In this document: one piece after another, positions 54,350-63,989 of the stretch | Position numbering within the stretch: the first letter of the stretch is position 1 | How the letters are laid out: each line of letters opens with the position of its first letter | Source of the DNA: JAPYTY01 sp036338435 | Lineage (GTDB): Bacteria; Acidobacteriota; UBA6911; RPQK01; JADFOI01 | NCBI GenBank assembly: GCA_036338435.1 | Contig: JAYZCG010000024.1 | Coordinates: forward strand, 7,962 to 71,961 | DNA length: 64,000 nt | Direction: 5' to 3' | Translations under genes and position numbers: made by a program | The notes under the pieces: generated by a model | Told to the model about the DNA's origin: nothing | Database searches by the model: none | What the model saw: the letters and a program-made list of their open reading frames with translations, nothing else

Positions 54350-56194
54350 TTAATCCAGCGAACCATAAGCGACCTCTCCTTCAATAAGAGTGGCCAAAAC
54401 CTTGATCTCGGATAAATCCTCATCCGGGATGTTGGGGTCTAACGGATTCTTACTCAAAAGCACTAGGTCGGCTAGCTTGCCAGGTTCGATAGAGCCCAGT
54501 TCATTCTCACGCAGGACATACTCGGCACCCCAGCGAGTCATCATTACCAGGGCGGTGCTGCGATCAATCCTCTCCCTTGGGCCAAAGATTCGTCCGTCAC
54601 GCGTTTTTCTGGTCACCAAAATTTCCAGATTAAACATGGGGTGTCTGTCCGGGTCATTGTGAGTATCGGCGCCATACGCGACCTTTACGCCAGCATCAAT
54701 CAGGCTCTTGGTGGGAAGCAACCATTGGTGCGCATATTCTTCGCCATAGATTCGACTCACATTGGCAGCATAACGATTGTAAAACAGTGGAGGCTGAAAG
54801 CTCCACATGATCCCCAATTCCGCTGACTGTCGGATTACCTCTGGGCTCACCAACATGCCATGGTCTAGAGCAAAGCGCCGACCCGCGATTGATCTATCCT
54901 CGTCAGTTTCCCGATAGGCGGCCAGGTTAGCTAAAGAGGCCTTATCGCCAAAGTTGTGCACTCCGGCCACTCGGTATCCATATTTATTAGCAATCAACAC
55001 GGCATCGCGTCCAGGATCGTCTGGGAGATCCCACAAGCATAGGCCTTCCGGAAAGTGATCGTTGTCTCTAATCTCCCGCTTGGGCAAAGTTGTGCAGGAG
55101 CTTTCTCCAGACGTTGGAGTGCCCAGGCCCCCATCTCCGACCCAGGCAGGCCCGTTGCCATCAGGATTGGGTGTTGATATGCCGATCAACCACATGTGAT
55201 TGGTGCCATGCCCCTGGAGATTTCCGAAGCGCTTAAGATCTCTCTCCATAAAAGGATTAGCCCGTCCTACCTCATGAGTATAAGGGAGACGAAGAGGCAG
55301 GGTTCCCCTTCGATCTAGATCTCCATAAGCGTTGATTTCAAATCCTTTCAACCGCGTAGATAGAGTCGTAACTCCAATCGCCACCCACTCCTCTAGTTCC
55401 TTTTTAAAAGCTGAGGCTAGGATTTCCGGGGGTTTCTGAGGCAGGACTTCCATATCGATCAACTCCCCAGCGGTTCCAAACAGGCGACCCGTTGGAACTC
55501 CCTGCTCATCTTTTAGAATTCCAGGCACCTGATCGCCATAACGTTCCCTCACAATTTCTAGCATCTTGCTGTTGGCAAGAGCCCACAAGCCATAGCCGAT
55601 CCGTATGAACAGCGGATTATTAGGAGCTACGCGATCCAAGTCTGCTCCTGTTAGTTCCTGTCGCACGGTGGGGTTGGAATAGGTGTTGGTGAAAATCCAA
55701 TCTCCAGAAGGCACATTTTCCGCCAGCTTTTTGAAGTCGGCTAAAGCTTTTTCTTTGCTTTCCCAACGCACATTGGCATACCAAACGTTGTTTTTGTGAA
55801 GAAACTCATGATAGAGAGGGGTTACCTCTTGGTTATAATGCCGAAGAGCGTAGCTGTTGGGATGGGAATGGGTGTCCACTACACCTGGCATCATGGCACG
55901 GTTGTACAGGTTAACCTGGAGCGTTCCAGGGCCGGCCATGCTCCGGATTCGATCATCCTCTCCCACGGCCAATATTCGACCGTTTCGGATAGCCACCGCT
56001 TTAGCTACTGTGAAAGGGGGTCGCTCTCGATCTATCGTCAGGATCTGACCATTGTAAAAAACGGTGTCGGCATAGTTTAAAACTTCCGGAGGTAATTCCT
56101 GGGCTTGAGAAAGTGAAATACAGGAACAAAAAATAAACAGAGCCCTGAATGTCCAGGTTGCGGCAAAGCCAAGCAAACGTTTTGCATAAATCAT
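54350..56194 (-). CDS. Exported amidohydrolase family 3 (YtcJ-like)
   Basis: 614 residues from ATG at 56194 with GAGGAG at about 10 bases. Signal peptide ALFIFCSCISLSQAQ. Motifs: ADTVFYNGQILTIDRE, PGVVDTHSHPN (His 109 and 111), VHNFGDKA, FALDHGML, YGADTHNDP, GSIEPGKLADLVLLSKNPL. Cysteine pair SC and LC, 18 apart. Tandem duplicate of the gene at 52457 (same strand, 60-base gap). First gene of a three-gene run that ends in the cohesin-like protein. A tRNA-Ser lies 71 bases upstream on the same strand. Confidence 0.92.
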   Translation of the reverse strand: MIYAKRLLGFAATWTFRALFIFCSCISLSQAQELPPEVLNYADTVFYNGQILTIDRERPPFTVAKAVAIRNGRILAVGEDDRIRSMAGPGTLQVNLYNRAMMPGVVDTHSHPNSYALRHYNQEVTPLYHEFLHKNNVWYANVRWESKEKALADFKKLAENVPSGDWIFTNTYSNPTVRQELTGADLDRVAPNNPLFIRIGYGLWALANSKMLEIVRERYGDQVPGILKDEQGVPTGRLFGTAGELIDMEVLPQKPPEILASAFKKELEEWVAIGVTTLSTRLKGFEINAYGDLDRRGTLPLRLPYTHEVGRANPFMERDLKRFGNLQGHGTNHMWLIGISTPNPDGNGPAWVGDGGLGTPTSGESSCTTLPKREIRDNDHFPEGLCLWDLPDDPGRDAVLIANKYGYRVAGVHNFGDKASLANLAAYRETDEDRSIAGRRFALDHGMLVSPEVIRQSAELGIMWSFQPPLFYNRYAANVSRIYGEEYAHQWLLPTKSLIDAGVKVAYGADTHNDPDRHPMFNLEILVTRKTRDGRIFGPRERIDRSTALVMMTRWGAEYVLRENELGSIEPGKLADLVLLSKNPLDPNIPDEDLSEIKVLATLIEGEVAYGSLD

Positions 56195-56265
56195 TTGTGC
56201 GTACTCCTCTCAAGTGCTGCATCTAAAAACATTTTGGTTGTGCTGTGCGAAATCACTACAGGATA

Positions 56266-56355
56266 TGGCGGAGGAGGTAGGATTCGAACCCACGGTACCC
56301 TTTCGAGTACAGCGGTTTTCAAGACCGCCGCCTTCAACCACTCGGCCACTCCTCC
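56266..56355 (-). tRNA. tRNA-Ser (anticodon UGA)
   Basis: 90 bases including an encoded CCA (56266-56268). Acceptor stem GGAGGAG with CTCCTCC, anticodon stem GCGGT/ACCGC around loop CTTGAAA giving anticodon TGA, a long class II variable arm, and T arm GTGGG-TTCGAAT-CCTAC. Reads UCA and related serine codons. serS lies 2.3 kb away on the same strand. Confidence 0.96.
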
Positions 56356-56375
56356 ACACAAAATACATGTTCGGC

Positions 56376-56404
56376 TTTATGTAAGACGCAGGAGTTTTTC
56401 TCAA
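56376..56404 (-). promoter_or_regulatory. Likely promoter of tRNA-Ser
   Basis: On the minus strand TTGAGA (56399-56404) and CATAAA (56376-56381) with a 17-base spacer, 20 bases before the tRNA 5' end, which fits a short leader. The 245 bases beyond, up to the adenosine deaminase stop, hold nothing recognised. Confidence 0.5.
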
Positions 56405-56649
56405 ATTCTTTAGTCTATTATCTCTCATTCTATTCTCCTGAGACAAGAAGCATCCCCGCTTCTTCGACATTGTGAGCACTGCTTATCAACACAATGCCAA
56501 TCAAAACACACCTGAAAGAACTTAGGTTCACGCCCTTGCAACATTAGAAAAGCGAGGAAGACAAACGCTAAGACGGCCATTGAGACGCCATTTCAAGACA
56601 CTAGACAACCGTTGCGGTAGTGTAACCTCCATTTGAAGAAGGTACAAGT

Positions 56650-57702
56650 TCAGAGCGAGATGCGACTAATTTCCTCGTTAAATTCCTTCATCAGGATCAT
56701 TTTTTTGTGGTGGGGAAGAAAAGACAGAAGCACCCCTTGCAACGCAAGGTGATGAAGCTCTTGCCGATCCAGTCCAAAAAGATAGGCAGCCTTCTGAAAT
56801 TCCTCATTCAAGGAAACTTGAAAAAGCCCTGGGTCATCTGTATTAAGAGTCACAGGAATGCCTTTGCGATGAAGTAAATCAAAGGGATTATCTGAAATGG
56901 TTGGCCAAGCTCCGGTCCTGGCATTACTTGTGAGACAAACATCTAATCCAATCGCATGCTGACATAGATAATCCGTAAGATTTGGATCCCAAGCCGCCTG
57001 AATTCCATGACCTATACGACTGGCTCCTAAGACCTGAAGGGCTTCCCATACCTGTTGGGCATCGCTTATCTCCCCAGCGTGGACATGAGCGTGAAGCTGG
57101 TGATCTCGTATCCAGGCAAAGACTTCTTGGTACTCTCCCATGCTAAGAGATTTTTCATCGCCGCCAAGGCCGATTGCTACAACTCCTTGTTTCGAGAACT
57201 CTACAGCTAGTTCAGCGGTTCGCCAAGCCCATTCGGCTCCAAATTGACGAACACAATCTAAAATCCACCGGATCGTGATTCCCTGATCATCGAGCTTGTT
57301 GCTTTGCTTAAGCAAGGCGACAAGGACTTCCCTGCCATCTCTTCCAGCTCTCCAGAGAATGGAGGGGGTGTAAATGATCTCTGCATATCGAATATTTTGC
57401 TCTGCGAAATAAGATTCTAGCCAATCGAAAACCATCAGATAATCTAACGGTTCCCTCAGATGCTCACAAACAATCCGATAGGTGTTCAGAAAGTCATAAA
57501 AGTCCCGGTAATTGAAAAGCTGGGCTTGGATTTTCTCCTCGTTGAGTACGGCGTAGTCTGTGTCGTATTTACGACTTAGAGCGGCGAAGATGGCGGGGGT
57601 CACCGACCCCTCAAGATGAAGGTGTAACTCTGCTTTTGGAATACTCTTAATATATTCTTCGGAGATTAATTCAATTTCGGCAGAAGGTGTCTTGGCTATC
57701 AA
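56650..57702 (-). CDS. add: Adenosine deaminase family protein
   Basis: 350 residues, usual length. Hydrolytic deaminase of adenosine or a related purine compound; cytoplasmic. Zinc motif KAELHLHLEGSV, HAGEISDAQQVWEAL (His and catalytic Glu), SRIGHGI and TLNTDDPGLF (Asp pair) are all present. Start TTG at 57702, 12 bases after the GntR-family gene. Adenine deaminase or aminodeoxyfutalosine deaminase are alternatives within the family. Last gene of the galU-serS-gntR run. Confidence 0.9.
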   Translation of the reverse strand: MIAKTPSAEIELISEEYIKSIPKAELHLHLEGSVTPAIFAALSRKYDTDYAVLNEEKIQAQLFNYRDFYDFLNTYRIVCEHLREPLDYLMVFDWLESYFAEQNIRYAEIIYTPSILWRAGRDGREVLVALLKQSNKLDDQGITIRWILDCVRQFGAEWAWRTAELAVEFSKQGVVAIGLGGDEKSLSMGEYQEVFAWIRDHQLHAHVHAGEISDAQQVWEALQVLGASRIGHGIQAAWDPNLTDYLCQHAIGLDVCLTSNARTGAWPTISDNPFDLLHRKGIPVTLNTDDPGLFQVSLNEEFQKAAYLFGLDRQELHHLALQGVLLSFLPHHKKMILMKEFNEEISRISL

Positions 57703-57714
57703 GGAAGTTAGACC

Positions 57715-58662
57715 TTAAACGAACAATTGAAGTTCTTTGAGACGATCGAGCGTCTCCTCAGAAATAAAATTGTCATATGTCTTTAACTCCTTTCCGGTCG
57801 GAGTGCGCCTTCTCATTTCGTCCCAGCACATAGGTGAAACAAAGATAAGCTCGGCTTTCTGAACAATCTTTTCGATCAAATCTTCTTGGTCGATCGGTGC
57901 AATCCAAAACTCTTTCTCAGTGGATGGATAAAAGATGTTCATAAAAACCTCCTGGGGGGCATGCATCGTTCTTTCATCCTGAACCACTATGGCAACATTG
58001 CGACTTTGGGCTGCTTCTAAAATCTCAAGGTATATGTTAGGACTGGGCTTGATCTCCACCAATTGTTTGCCATAACGATCGGAAAGTAGTTTCACTTCCT
58101 CCATATGCCAGCTCGTGGTTAGAAAATAATCGCACTCCTTGAGTGCTTTGGTGGAATCATCGGTTTGAAGCTCACTTAGACAAACCGATGATGTCTTGGC
58201 GCCCAAGCGCATTGTCAGTTCACGGGAGAAAATAAATGCTTCCTCCGCATGATCAATCACAGCAAGGTGGAGTCTTTTCAAATTCCTTCCCGAGATGTAA
58301 TTGTCAAAAAGCGCGGCGAACTTCTCAGGAGAAAAACCTAGAGCGCCAGCCTTCTTCTCAACCTCTCCTAGCAGTTTAAAAGTAGCTTCTCGGCGCATCT
58401 GCTCATAACCACCTTCTCCGCTGCGATTGCACAAAAATGCGCCACTACCTTTGACAATCTCAATATAGTCGTCTTCAGCCAAACGCAGGTAAATCTTTCG
58501 GACAGTTTTATAATTAATCCCCAGACATTCTGCCACTTCCCGGATGGATGGGAGGCGTTCTTTCTCCTTAATCTTTCCGCAGTAGATAGCGGACAAAAGC
58601 TGGCCTTTAATTTGATCGTAGGGGCTTAAGTTGACTTCTTTGCCCAAGGTAAATTTAATCAT
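57715..58662 (-). CDS. GntR-family transcriptional regulator with long effector domain
   Basis: 315 residues. N-terminal winged helix of GntR type: YDQIKGQLLSAIYCGKIKEKERLPSIREVAECLGINYKTVRKIY. The C-terminal 220 residues do not look like FadR, HutC or MocR domains. The pattern LHLAVIDHAEEAFIFSREL, CDYFLTTSWHMEEVKLL, RNVAIVVQDERTM resembles a periplasmic-binding-like alpha/beta effector domain. It lies between serS and the deaminase gene with short gaps (22 and 12 bases), so it may control purine salvage or its own operon; inference. Confidence 0.87.
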   Translation of the reverse strand: MIKFTLGKEVNLSPYDQIKGQLLSAIYCGKIKEKERLPSIREVAECLGINYKTVRKIYLRLAEDDYIEIVKGSGAFLCNRSGEGGYEQMRREATFKLLGEVEKKAGALGFSPEKFAALFDNYISGRNLKRLHLAVIDHAEEAFIFSRELTMRLGAKTSSVCLSELQTDDSTKALKECDYFLTTSWHMEEVKLLSDRYGKQLVEIKPSPNIYLEILEAAQSRNVAIVVQDERTMHAPQEVFMNIFYPSTEKEFWIAPIDQEDLIEKIVQKAELIFVSPMCWDEMRRRTPTGKELKTYDNFISEETLDRLKELQLFV

Positions 58663-58684
58663 CTAAATAGGACCAGGAGCTCGG

Positions 58685-59977
58685 TCAGCTTAGCACAAAA
58701 GACTGTCCGGTCAACTTTTCTGCATCGTACATCCAGGGTCGAAGGGCCTGAGGAATAAGTACCGTGCCATCGGCCTGCTGAAAGTTCTCGAGGATTGCAA
58801 CCCAGGTTCTTCCCACAGCCAAACCGGATCCGTTAAGAGTATGAACTAGTTGATGGCGTTTGTTGTGGCTGGTCTTGTACCGAATATTTGCCCTGCGAGC
58901 TTGAAAATCCTCAAAATTAGTACAGGAAGAAATTTCTCGATATCGGGCCTGAGAAGGTATCCAGACCTCCAAATCATAGGTCTTGGCTGCACTGAAAGAC
59001 ATGTCACCAGTAGAAAGAGTTACTACCCGATAGGGAAGTTCCAGACGACGAAGAATCTCTTCCGCATGGGAAGTTAATTTTTCGAGATTGTCATATGATT
59101 CTTCGGGCTTTGAAAACTTTACTAACTCTACCTTGTTAAATTGATGCTGCCTAATAAGCCCTTTCGTATCCTTGCCATAGGATCCCGCTTCACTACGAAA
59201 ACAGGGCGTACTAGCAACAAAATTGATGGGGAGATCCTCTTCGGCCAAAATTTCGTTGGCAAATACATTGGTAACAGGGACTTCAGCGGTAGGAATCAAA
59301 AAATACTCAGTGCCATCAACATGGAATAAGTCTTCTTCAAACTTAGGAAGATTCCCTGTCCCAAAAAAACTGGCCCGGTTGGCCATGAAGGGCGGAAGGA
59401 TCTCTAGATATCCATGCTCCTTCACATGCACATGTAGCATGAAGCTAATCAGTGCCCTCTCCAACAGAGCACCATCTCCATAGTAGTTGGTGAAGCGAGC
59501 ACCCGTAATCTTGCTGGCCCTCTCGGGATCAAGAATGCCCAGGTTGGCACCCAAATCAACATGATCCTTAACTGCAAAGTCAAACTCCGGAATTTCCCCG
59601 ACTTCCCTAACTACGATGTTTGCCGACTCATCACGGCCCGTAGGCACACTCTCGTGTGGAACATTGGGGATATCTGCCAAAAACCCTCGGAGGGCAGACT
59701 CCGATAACTTTATCTTTTCATCTAGTTCTTTGATGCGAGCAGATACCTTCTTCATCTCTTGAATCTTCTTGTCACAATCCTCGCTCTGCTGTTTCATTTT
59801 GGAAATTTCATCACTGGTCTTGTTACGAAGGGCGCGCATCTCTTCCCACTCCTTGCGAACCGAACGCTCTTCCTGATCTAGTTCGAAAAAAGCATCGCAG
59901 TCCAGCTCGAAGGCCTTTTTTTTGAGCTGGACCCGGATGAAATCCATATTTTCTCGAATTGTGCCTCTATCTAACAT
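58685..59977 (-). CDS. serS: Serine--tRNA ligase
   Basis: 430 residues. Class II synthetase charging tRNA-Ser. N-terminal coiled-coil arm (about residues 30-105), motif 1 region, motif 2 FRSEAGSYGKDTKGLIRQHQFNKVE and motif 3 NGSGLAVGRTWVAILEN. Starts 11 bases after the galU stop, same strand. A tRNA-Ser is encoded 2.3 kb downstream. Confidence 0.98.
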   Translation of the reverse strand: MLDRGTIRENMDFIRVQLKKKAFELDCDAFFELDQEERSVRKEWEEMRALRNKTSDEISKMKQQSEDCDKKIQEMKKVSARIKELDEKIKLSESALRGFLADIPNVPHESVPTGRDESANIVVREVGEIPEFDFAVKDHVDLGANLGILDPERASKITGARFTNYYGDGALLERALISFMLHVHVKEHGYLEILPPFMANRASFFGTGNLPKFEEDLFHVDGTEYFLIPTAEVPVTNVFANEILAEEDLPINFVASTPCFRSEAGSYGKDTKGLIRQHQFNKVELVKFSKPEESYDNLEKLTSHAEEILRRLELPYRVVTLSTGDMSFSAAKTYDLEVWIPSQARYREISSCTNFEDFQARRANIRYKTSHNKRHQLVHTLNGSGLAVGRTWVAILENFQQADGTVLIPQALRPWMYDAEKLTGQSFVLS

Positions 59978-59987
59978 CCCTTAACTC

Positions 59988-60869
59988 TTACAACCTCAAT
60001 TTTTTCAAATAACCTCGAAACGCATCCCCTAAATCCGGGTGTTCAAGGGCGAACTGGACAGTGGCTATTAGATATTCCAGCTTGTCCCCTGCATCATATC
60101 GAGCGCCATGGAAACGATAAGCATAAACAGGCTCTTTTTCCATTAAATATTTAAGGCCATCGGTGAGTTGAATTTCTCCTCCTGCCCCAGGATTAGTCTT
60201 TGCCAGAGCTTCAAAAATTCCAGGGGTCAAAATATATCGACCGGCAATGATCAAATTAGAAGGGGCATCTTCAGGCAATGGCTTCTCCACCACATCCTGA
60301 ATTCGATAGAGGCGACCATCTTCGCCACTCGCCGATTCGACAGCCACCACACCATAGCGAGAAACCATTTCTGGGGGGACTTCCATCACAGCAACAATGC
60401 TACTTTGGCAAGATTCATATGCTTTCAAAAGTTGTTTCAAACAAGGCACTTCACCGGTAAAAATATCGTCACCCAAAAGAACGGCAAAAGGCTCTCGGGC
60501 AAGTAGCTCCTGAGTGATCAGGATGGCATGGCCCAAGCCCAAAGAATTCCTCTGGGGGACCACCGAAAAGGCAACCAGCCTGGCGATTTCCCTAACAAGC
60601 TCAAGCAAATTTTCTTCTCCTAGTTCCCGAAGTCGTTGCTCGAGCTTTATATTGTGATTAAAATGATTTTCGATCTCACTCTTGCCTTCGCCAGTCACAA
60701 AAACAACACTCTCAAGGCCTGATTGGGCCACTTCTTCCACAATGTATTGGATGGTGGGCTTGTCCACGATTGGCAACATCGCTTTGGGGACAGCTTTAGT
60801 GGCAGGGAGAAAGCGAGTTCCCATTCCTGCCGCTGGAATAACAGCTTGGCGAACTCGTTTTACTGACAT
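59988..60869 (-). CDS. galU: UTP--glucose-1-phosphate uridylyltransferase
   Basis: 293 residues from ATG at 60869 (GGTGGGGGAG just upstream); the frame extends 28 codons further up without family similarity. Makes UDP-glucose for envelope sugars. Nucleotide motif VIPAAGMGTRFLPATKAVPKAML, VDKPTIQYIVEE, LGLGHAIL, VLLGDDIF, GAGGEIQLTDGL and YDAGDKLEYL. First gene of the run galU-serS-gntR-add. Confidence 0.96.
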   Translation of the reverse strand: MSVKRVRQAVIPAAGMGTRFLPATKAVPKAMLPIVDKPTIQYIVEEVAQSGLESVVFVTGEGKSEIENHFNHNIKLEQRLRELGEENLLELVREIARLVAFSVVPQRNSLGLGHAILITQELLAREPFAVLLGDDIFTGEVPCLKQLLKAYESCQSSIVAVMEVPPEMVSRYGVVAVESASGEDGRLYRIQDVVEKPLPEDAPSNLIIAGRYILTPGIFEALAKTNPGAGGEIQLTDGLKYLMEKEPVYAYRFHGARYDAGDKLEYLIATVQFALEHPDLGDAFRGYLKKLRL

Positions 60870-61001
60870 CTCCCCCACCTTTTGGATAGCATAAAAGCAT
60901 GATAGCATGGAGTTTCTAGGGAGGGAAGGTAACCGCACTTTGGGGTCTTGCAACTTGACAACCTGGCACCGGAATCATATATTTTGCCGGAGTTAACATA
61001 T

Positions 61002-61298
61002 ATGCCTCTTTATGAATACTGTTGCGAAAAATGCGGGAATATCAGGGAAGTTATCCAGAAATTTTCCGATCCGCCGTTGGCTACCTGTGAGGCCTGTGGG
61101 GGCACATTAGAACGCCTCATTTCACCTTCTGCTATCCAGTTCAAGGGAGCTGGGTGGTATGTAAATGACTACGGCAAGAATAATGTTCAGAAATTCCAGG
61201 ACCAGAAGTCCTCGGAGAAAATAGAGAAAAAGGCAGAGTTAAGCTCTTCTGACTCTAAAAAAGAATCTAAGCCCGAGAAAAGCGCCTCTGTGAAATGA
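61002..61298 (+). CDS. FmdB-family zinc-ribbon protein
   Basis: 98 residues from ATG at 61002 (MPLYEYCCEKCG is the family start; the frame extends 18 codons up). Zinc ribbon with C-E-K-C and C-E-A-C pairs, then LISPSAIQFKGAGWYVNDYG, typical of FmdB-type regulatory proteins. The tail is charged and low-complexity (KSSEKIEKKAELSSSDSKKESKPEK). Possible regulator; role not established. purD follows 33 bases downstream. Confidence 0.93.
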   Translation: MPLYEYCCEKCGNIREVIQKFSDPPLATCEACGGTLERLISPSAIQFKGAGWYVNDYGKNNVQKFQDQKSSEKIEKKAELSSSDSKKESKPEKSASVK

Positions 61299-61331
61299 AG
61301 ATCTGTCAGCTTCTAAATTAAAGCAATTGCC

Positions 61332-62621
61332 TTGAAAGTACTTGTGGTCGGTTCCGGTGGTCGGGAACACACCATCGCCTGGAAAATCAGTCAAAGTCCG
61401 CTGTTGGAAACGCTTTACTGCGCTCCGGGCAACGCCGGAACTAGCCAACTAGCACACAATGTGCAAATCGCAGCTGACGACATTGACTCTCTCCTTGATT
61501 TTGCTAAATCCAAAAGCATTGATCTGACAATCGTTGGCCCTGAAGCACCCTTGGTCAAGGGCATTGCGGATCATTTTGAAAAGAATAATTTTGCCGTAGT
61601 GGGCCCCTCGCAAGCAGCAGCTATTTTGGAAGGCAGCAAAGCCTTTGCCAAAGATTTTATGAAACGACACTCTATTCCTACCGCTGCGTATCAGATGTTT
61701 GACGACATAAAAAAGGCTGAGTTGGCTCTCAAGAACGACCACTTTGGCTTCCCAGTAGTTTTGAAAGCAGATGGGCTAGCGGCAGGGAAAGGGGTCTTCG
61801 TATGTCCTGATCTAGCTAAAGCCTTAGAGGCTCTTAATATTGTAATGGGAGAGAGAAAATTTGGTGCTGCTGGTGATCGACTTGTCATTGAGGAGTTTTT
61901 AGAGGGGGAAGAGGTTTCCTTTATGGTATTTTCCGACGGTGTTAATATTCTGCCCATGGTCCCTTCCCAAGATCACAAAGCTATCCATGAAGGCGACCGA
62001 GGACCCAATACGGGCGGCATGGGAGCCTATTCTGTTGATGGAATTCTCTCTGATGAACTGCGACAGCAGATCTTAGACGAAGTTATTCATCCCGTTATTA
62101 GAGGAATGTCCGAAGAAGGACGTCCTTATCGCGGCATCCTCTACGCCGGCCTTATGATTGCCCATGGGAAACCTAAGGTTTTAGAATTTAACGTGCGACT
62201 TGGGGATCCTGAAACGCAGGTCGTTATCCCTCGACTCAAAAGTGATCTCTTGCCCGTATTACAAGAAATGGCCCTGGGGGGCCTCAAAGATACGAGGCTA
62301 CAATGGAGTTCTGATGTAGCCGTTTGTGTAGTCATGGCCGCTGGAGGATATCCAGAATCCTATGAGAAAGGAAAGGAAATCTCTGGATTAGAAATGGTTG
62401 GTGAAAATGAACACACCGTCACCTTTCACGCTGGTACAGCTTTTAAAAAAGGGAAAGTGGTGAGCGATGGCGGTCGGGTTTTAGGAGTAACCTCTCTTGC
62501 GCCCACTCTCAGAGCTGCCATCATTGGAGCGTATGAGGGAATTAACAAGCTTCATTTTGACGGAATGTATTATCGACGAGATATAGCTTCAAAGGGAATT
62601 TCCAAACCAGAAAGGAATTGA
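61332..62621 (+). CDS. purD: Phosphoribosylamine--glycine ligase
   Basis: 429 residues, usual length, from a TTG start at 61332 (MKVLVVGSGGREHTIAWK). Second step of purine synthesis. ATP-grasp blocks: VVGPEAPLVKGIADHF, PVVLKADGLAAGKGVFVC, EEFLEGEEVSFMVFSDG, HKAIHEGDRGPNTGGMGAYS and LEFNVRLGDPETQVVIPRL. purE follows after one base, so the two are co-transcribed. Confidence 0.97.
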   Translation: MKVLVVGSGGREHTIAWKISQSPLLETLYCAPGNAGTSQLAHNVQIAADDIDSLLDFAKSKSIDLTIVGPEAPLVKGIADHFEKNNFAVVGPSQAAAILEGSKAFAKDFMKRHSIPTAAYQMFDDIKKAELALKNDHFGFPVVLKADGLAAGKGVFVCPDLAKALEALNIVMGERKFGAAGDRLVIEEFLEGEEVSFMVFSDGVNILPMVPSQDHKAIHEGDRGPNTGGMGAYSVDGILSDELRQQILDEVIHPVIRGMSEEGRPYRGILYAGLMIAHGKPKVLEFNVRLGDPETQVVIPRLKSDLLPVLQEMALGGLKDTRLQWSSDVAVCVVMAAGGYPESYEKGKEISGLEMVGENEHTVTFHAGTAFKKGKVVSDGGRVLGVTSLAPTLRAAIIGAYEGINKLHFDGMYYRRDIASKGISKPERN

Positions 62622-62622
62622 T

Positions 62623-63105
62623 ATGACGGCTCCTAAAGTTGGGATTTTAATGGGTAGCAAATCAGATTCTGGCCTAATGAGTGAGGCCGCCAAAATTCTT
62701 GAGGAATTTGAGGTGCCCTATGAAATGAAAGTGCGCTCTGCCCATCGAACTCCTGAAGAAACCACAACTTACGTTCGAGAAGCCGAAGATCGTGGCATCC
62801 GAGTTCTAATTGCCGGAGCCGGTTTTGCTGCTCATCTAGCCGGGGCGCTAGCGGCCCACTCAACCCTCCCAGTCATCGCGGTTCCTATCGACTCGTCTCC
62901 TCTCCAGGGACTGGATTCGCTCCTCGCATCAGTTCAAATGCCCCAGGGCATTCCTGTAGCCTGCATGACCATTGGGAAAGCGGGAGCAGCAAACGCCGCT
63001 CTTTTTGCAATCCAAATCTTGAGCGGGAGCGATGTGGAATTAGCCAAGAAATTTAAAGAACATCGCCAAAAAATGCGAGAAAAAACACTAAGCCAAGAAC
63101 TCTAG
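62623..63105 (+). CDS. purE: N5-carboxyaminoimidazole ribonucleotide mutase
   Basis: 160 residues. Purine synthesis. GILMGSKSDSGLMSEA and VRSAHRTPEET are the substrate-binding blocks of class I PurE, followed by AGAGFAAHLAGALAAHSTLPVI and DSLLASVQMPQGIPVACMTIG. AAAGGAATTG lies before ATG at the purD stop. Confidence 0.97.
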   Translation: MTAPKVGILMGSKSDSGLMSEAAKILEEFEVPYEMKVRSAHRTPEETTTYVREAEDRGIRVLIAGAGFAAHLAGALAAHSTLPVIAVPIDSSPLQGLDSLLASVQMPQGIPVACMTIGKAGAANAALFAIQILSGSDVELAKKFKEHRQKMREKTLSQEL

Positions 63106-63230
63106 CGAGTCTGTTTGCAGATCTTCACACTGCGGAGAAACGACTGCCTTAGTTAAGATAACAATAAACTCGCGTTGCATATTTGAGGTAGGCTACGTGC
63201 GTATTGTAGAAAAACCTGCATGCCTTTTAA

Positions 63231-63989
63231 CTAACGGATTGGGGGCAGTTTAAATCCTGCCAAAACCCAATTTCTCCTGGTCGTGGCCTCCTTTCGGTAG
63301 GAATAAAAAAGGTCAGTTTGGCAAGCTGTGCACATTTTTGAATCGAGGATCCTCGTTACTCCCAAATCCTGAATTTGTGCTATGTTTGCCCTAACCAGAT
63401 CCAACCGATCTTCTTTAAAAAATTGATCGACCTTGTGGCCTGACTTTTTAAACTGAGCCTTCACCTCGGAACCAACTTGATAACAGCACCTGCGAATGCA
63501 AGGACCAATTGTCACGATCACATCCCGAGGATATAAGCCTGGTGTTTTTAAAAGCTGCTTAATTCCTCGAGCGGCAATCCGATCTCGAGTGCCCCGCCAT
63601 CCTGCATGTAACAGGCACACGTGTTGCTTTGCAACCGCGAGAATGGGAAGGCAATCTGCTGTTCGAATCACAGCAAACTGTGCGAAAGATCTGATTACCA
63701 CTCCATCAGCGGGCCCGATCAAAGACACAGCTCCCGCGCCTGCGAGCAAGTGATTCAATGTCACCACCTCGTTCGAGTGAATTTGTTCAAGAAAGACCAA
63801 TTGGCCTGCGCGGACCCCCAGAGCGTCTAGGAGATCCTCTTTTTTTTCTACAACTGAGCCCGATGGGCCCACATCCTTAGTAGAAAAATCGCCATGGCGT
63901 GAGGTGAACGCATGAACGAAACCCGGAATCTTTTCTAATTCTCGAAAAACAAAAAATGTAGATTTACCTATTTTTTTTTCGTAGAACAT
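63231..63989 (-). CDS. pgeF: PgeF/YfiH-family multicopper-like protein
   Basis: 252 residues, the usual length. Peptidoglycan editing factor/purine nucleoside-active family once called polyphenol oxidase or laccase-domain protein. Zinc ligands and active-site blocks: RTADCLPILAV, LLHAGWRGT, IGPCIRRCCYQVG and the C-terminal CTACQTDLFYSYRKE. HSNEVVTL precedes these. Convergent with purE, with a 125-base gap that holds nothing recognised. The gene appears complete within the window. Confidence 0.93.
   Translation of the reverse strand: MFYEKKIGKSTFFVFRELEKIPGFVHAFTSRHGDFSTKDVGPSGSVVEKKEDLLDALGVRAGQLVFLEQIHSNEVVTLNHLLAGAGAVSLIGPADGVVIRSFAQFAVIRTADCLPILAVAKQHVCLLHAGWRGTRDRIAARGIKQLLKTPGLYPRDVIVTIGPCIRRCCYQVGSEVKAQFKKSGHKVDQFFKEDRLDLVRANIAQIQDLGVTRILDSKMCTACQTDLFYSYRKEATTRRNWVLAGFKLPPIR

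Noticed and set aside
56195..56480. Small proteins around the tRNA gene on both strands
   Set aside because: The frames run through a well-formed tRNA-Ser; no ribosome sites.
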